Shown here one piece after another: positions 61,986-64,000 of a stretch of 64,000 bases of DNA. The position numbers were made by a program, and so were the translations under genes. The notes under the pieces are model-generated. The model saw only the letters and a list, made by a program, of their open reading frames with translations. It made no database searches and had not been told where the DNA came from. The stretch's first letter is position 1. The number at the start of each line of letters is the position of its first letter. The DNA is from Bradyrhizobium tropiciagri (GTDB lineage: Bacteria > Pseudomonadota > Alphaproteobacteria > Rhizobiales > Xanthobacteraceae): contig NZ_JAFCKF010000010.1 in NCBI RefSeq assembly GCF_018130545.1, positions 1-64,000 of the forward strand, written 5' to 3'.

Positions 61986-63428
61986 ATGCCAGGCCCGCTT
62001 CCCATCGCGCTCGACCGCTCGGCGAAGACGCCGCTCGCCGAGCAGATCCGCAAGGCGATTGCGGCGGCGATCGACAATGGCGTGCTGGTGCCCGGCGCCC
62101 GGCTGCCGTCGTGGCTCGACCTCGCCGCGCAGCTCGGCGTCGCGCGCGGTACCGTGCGAGCCGCCTATGACAGACTGTCGGACGCCCAGCACATCGTGTC
62201 GTCGAAGGCGAATGGCACCACCGTCGCCAGGCGGCCGCGGAAAGCCGCCAAGCCGGACACACCTGTCGCGCCCGGCTCGGTCGTGGAGATGTTTCAAGAT
62301 CTGAGCGGTCAGGGACATTTCCGGATGGGCGTCCCCGCGCAGGACACCCTCCCCGCCAAGCTGCTGGCGCGCATCCGCGCCCGCGCCGTGCGGGCGGAGT
62401 TGAGTGCGGTGACGCGATATACCGATCCGCGCGGCGAACTCGAATTGCGGCGGGAGATCGCGGCGCACCTTGCGATCGCGCGCGGACTCGAATGCTCTCC
62501 CGCGCAGATCGTCATCACGTCCGGCTTCAGCGGCGGCCTCGGCCTCGCGCTGCGCGGACTCGGCCTCGAAGGCCGCCGTGTCTGGATGGAGGATCCGGGC
62601 TTTCCATTGACCCGCAAGGGGCTCGAGCTCGCGCGGCTCGAGCTGGCACCGATCCCCGTCGACGCTGATGGCATCGATGTCGCGTACGGCCTCAAGCACG
62701 CGTCCGACGCGGCACTCGCAGTCGTGACGCCGGGACAGCAGGCCCCGCTCGGCCCGCCGCTGTCGCCGAAGCGACGCGCGCAGCTACTCGACTGGGCGGC
62801 GCAAAGTGGCGCCTGGATCATCGAGGACGACTATCTCGGCGAGTTGCAGCTCGACGGCCGCGCCGCGCCCGCACTCGCTTCGCTCGACCGCGCCGGCCGC
62901 GTGATCCATGTCGGCTCGTTCAGCAAGACGATCTCGCCGACGCTCCGCCTCGGGTTCCTGGTTGCGCCCGAGCCGTTGGCAGCGCAGTTCGCCGATGTCG
63001 CGACGTGCCTCGCACCTGCGCCCGGGCCCGCGGTGCAGCTGTCGACCGCGGAGTTCATGCGCGACGGCCATTACATCCGCCATCTCCGGCGAACCAAACA
63101 GACCTATTGCGACAGCCGCGATGCGCTGACGGCCGCGCTGCGTCCGTGGAGCAATGACGTGCAGGTGGCCGGGCTTGCCGTGCTGCTGCCGCTGCCGGAC
63201 AAGGCCGCCGACGTCGAGATCACGCGGCGGGCGCTCGCGCATCGGCTGGCGCCCGCCCCGCTCTCACCCTGGTATCTTTCACCGAAGCGCGCGCAGCCGG
63301 GCTTGCTGCTCGGCATTGCCACCGTGCCCGATCGCGGCATTGCGGGCGCATGCAAGCACCTGTTCGAGGCGATCCGCGCCCAGGATACCCCGGCGTCGCG
63401 CAGCGTCAGGAAGCCCGCAGCCCGGTGA
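61986..63428 (+). CDS. MocR-type GntR regulator with aminotransferase-like domain
   Basis: 480 aa. N-terminal winged helix (PLAEQIRKAIAAAIDNGVLVPGARLPS, residues about 16-42, HTH GVARGTVRAAYDRL) and a fold-type I domain with the PLP lysine in SFSKTISPTLRLGF. Such regulators sense a metabolite through PLP. Divergent from the cupin/AhpD pair across about 90 bp, so that pair is its likely target. Its 3' end overlaps the convergent SDR by 23 bp. Confidence 0.9.
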   Translation: MPGPLPIALDRSAKTPLAEQIRKAIAAAIDNGVLVPGARLPSWLDLAAQLGVARGTVRAAYDRLSDAQHIVSSKANGTTVARRPRKAAKPDTPVAPGSVVEMFQDLSGQGHFRMGVPAQDTLPAKLLARIRARAVRAELSAVTRYTDPRGELELRREIAAHLAIARGLECSPAQIVITSGFSGGLGLALRGLGLEGRRVWMEDPGFPLTRKGLELARLELAPIPVDADGIDVAYGLKHASDAALAVVTPGQQAPLGPPLSPKRRAQLLDWAAQSGAWIIEDDYLGELQLDGRAAPALASLDRAGRVIHVGSFSKTISPTLRLGFLVAPEPLAAQFADVATCLAPAPGPAVQLSTAEFMRDGHYIRHLRRTKQTYCDSRDALTAALRPWSNDVQVAGLAVLLPLPDKAADVEITRRALAHRLAPAPLSPWYLSPKRAQPGLLLGIATVPDRGIAGACKHLFEAIRAQDTPASRSVRKPAAR

Positions 63429-64000
63429 GCGCAAGGCTCAACGCCTTGAGCCGTCTGCGCGCCTCGGCATCATAGGCTTGCGCATGGGCGCGGGCCTCGC
63501 GCTTGCCGTCGAAAAATAATCCGCTCCTATCGGCGACATCGTCGTCCTGGACCAGACGCAGGATGGCGTCGCCGCCCTGCTCGACGGTCGAGATCGGCGT
63601 CGCGCCACTGGCACGCACCATCGTGGTGTTCATGTAGGTCGCCGGGTGCAGCGAATTGACAGTCACCCCACTGCCTTCCAACTCCTCGGCGAGATCGATG
63701 GTGAACATGATCTGCGACAGCTTGCTCTGCGCATAGGCGCGCGCACCGCTATAATTCTTCGTGATCATCACATCGGCGAAATCGATCGGGTGCTGGCCGA
63801 GCGACGCGACATTGACGATGCGCGCCGGCGTGCTCGCCTTGAGCCGCGGCAGCAACAGATGCGCGAGCAGGAAACCGGCGAGATAATTGACCGCGAAGCG
63901 CAGCTCGTGGCCGTCCTTGCTGGTCTGCCGCGCCGGCCCCTCATTCTGCGAGCCGATGCCGGCATTGCAAACCAGCACATCGAGGCGCTCCTGGTCGTCG
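63406..64000 (-). CDS. SDR-family oxidoreductase, N-terminus beyond the window
   Basis: Partial; continues past base 64000. VCNAGI near the visible start is the NNAG-type motif, and Y-x3-K reads YAQSK. The frame extends upstream in the same reading to the edge. Probably a retinol-dehydrogenase-like SDR of unknown substrate. Confidence 0.85.
   Translation of the reverse strand, partial: DDQERLDVLVCNAGIGSQNEGPARQTSKDGHELRFAVNYLAGFLLAHLLLPRLKASTPARIVNVASLGQHPIDFADVMITKNYSGARAYAQSKLSQIMFTIDLAEELEGSGVTVNSLHPATYMNTTMVRASGATPISTVEQGGDAILRLVQDDDVADRSGLFFDGKREARAHAQAYDAEARRRLKALSLALTGLRAS

Noticed and set aside
1-64000. CRISPR array
   Set aside because: No regularly spaced identical direct repeats with unique spacers were seen; the repeats found are inverted or single pairs.

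Overview
The window looks like chromosome of an alphaproteobacterium of the Bradyrhizobium type. The reasons are high GC with strong GC3 bias, an acpXL-fabZ-fabF-fabF-lpxXL cluster for the very-long-chain fatty acid of lipid A, a BA14K-type small protein, many metabolic paralogues, and intergenic dispersed inverted repeats of a kind I recall from Bradyrhizobium. Species cannot be fixed from sequence alone.

Layout. (1) 1-10650 is an accessory, phage-derived island with visibly lower GC. It begins with the end of an IS21-family element that cuts into a HEPN/zinc-ribbon gene. Then come a transposase-like zinc-ribbon protein without a DDE domain, a broken and an intact copy of a small phage gene, a 797-aa Ala-rich virion/ejection-like protein, a tail-collar fibre protein, small ORFs including a lipoprotein, an SF2 helicase-like protein and a TIR-domain protein. 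The island stops at the 3' end of tRNA-Gln(CUG) at 10651-10724, the usual position for integration of a mobile element. No integrase or full structural gene set is present, so it reads as a prophage or satellite remnant with possible defence cargo (HEPN, TIR). (2) 10725-26814 is core-like sequence: PBP1A, gamma-glutamyltransferase, an APC permease, a BA14K protein, a SoxCD-like sulfite/sulfane dehydrogenase pair, an extradiol dioxygenase, a GGDEF/EAL protein and a HerA-like ATPase. (3) 26928-34473 holds a peroxidase-like protein, MgtC, a ParB-like protein, a KirBac channel and the lipid A VLCFA operon. (4) 34499-44120 holds a PLP dehydratase, a PotF-like binding protein, an aminotransferase, a rhodanese, two tandem Kup K+ transporters and a MotA/MotB stator pair. 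(5) 44496-52000 holds a quinone oxidoreductase, an enoyl-CoA hydratase, a haloalkane-dehalogenase-like hydrolase, a long structured intergenic repeat, a GNAT, and a translationally coupled pair of a TPP enzyme and a D-amino-acid-dehydrogenase-like oxidase. (6) 52149-58568 is an acyl-CoA catabolic block: acyl-CoA dehydrogenase, SDR, two hotdog half-hydratases, a thiolase, a divergent TetR regulator with a palindromic operator, and an acyl-CoA ligase. (7) 58750-64000 holds DUF2889, GrpB, a DMT exporter, a MocR regulator divergent from an AhpD/cupin pair, and a partial SDR at the edge.

Points most worth a second look: the IS-truncated HEPN gene and the TIR protein with a possible degenerate second TIR beside a tRNA integration site; a large multi-stem structure in the 47.2-47.6 kb intergenic region; two clear operator palindromes (22426-22443 and 56209-56222); a VLCFA operon without the dehydrogenase gene, whose first ketosynthase lacks an active-site His; and a KirBac channel with a TAGYGD filter.
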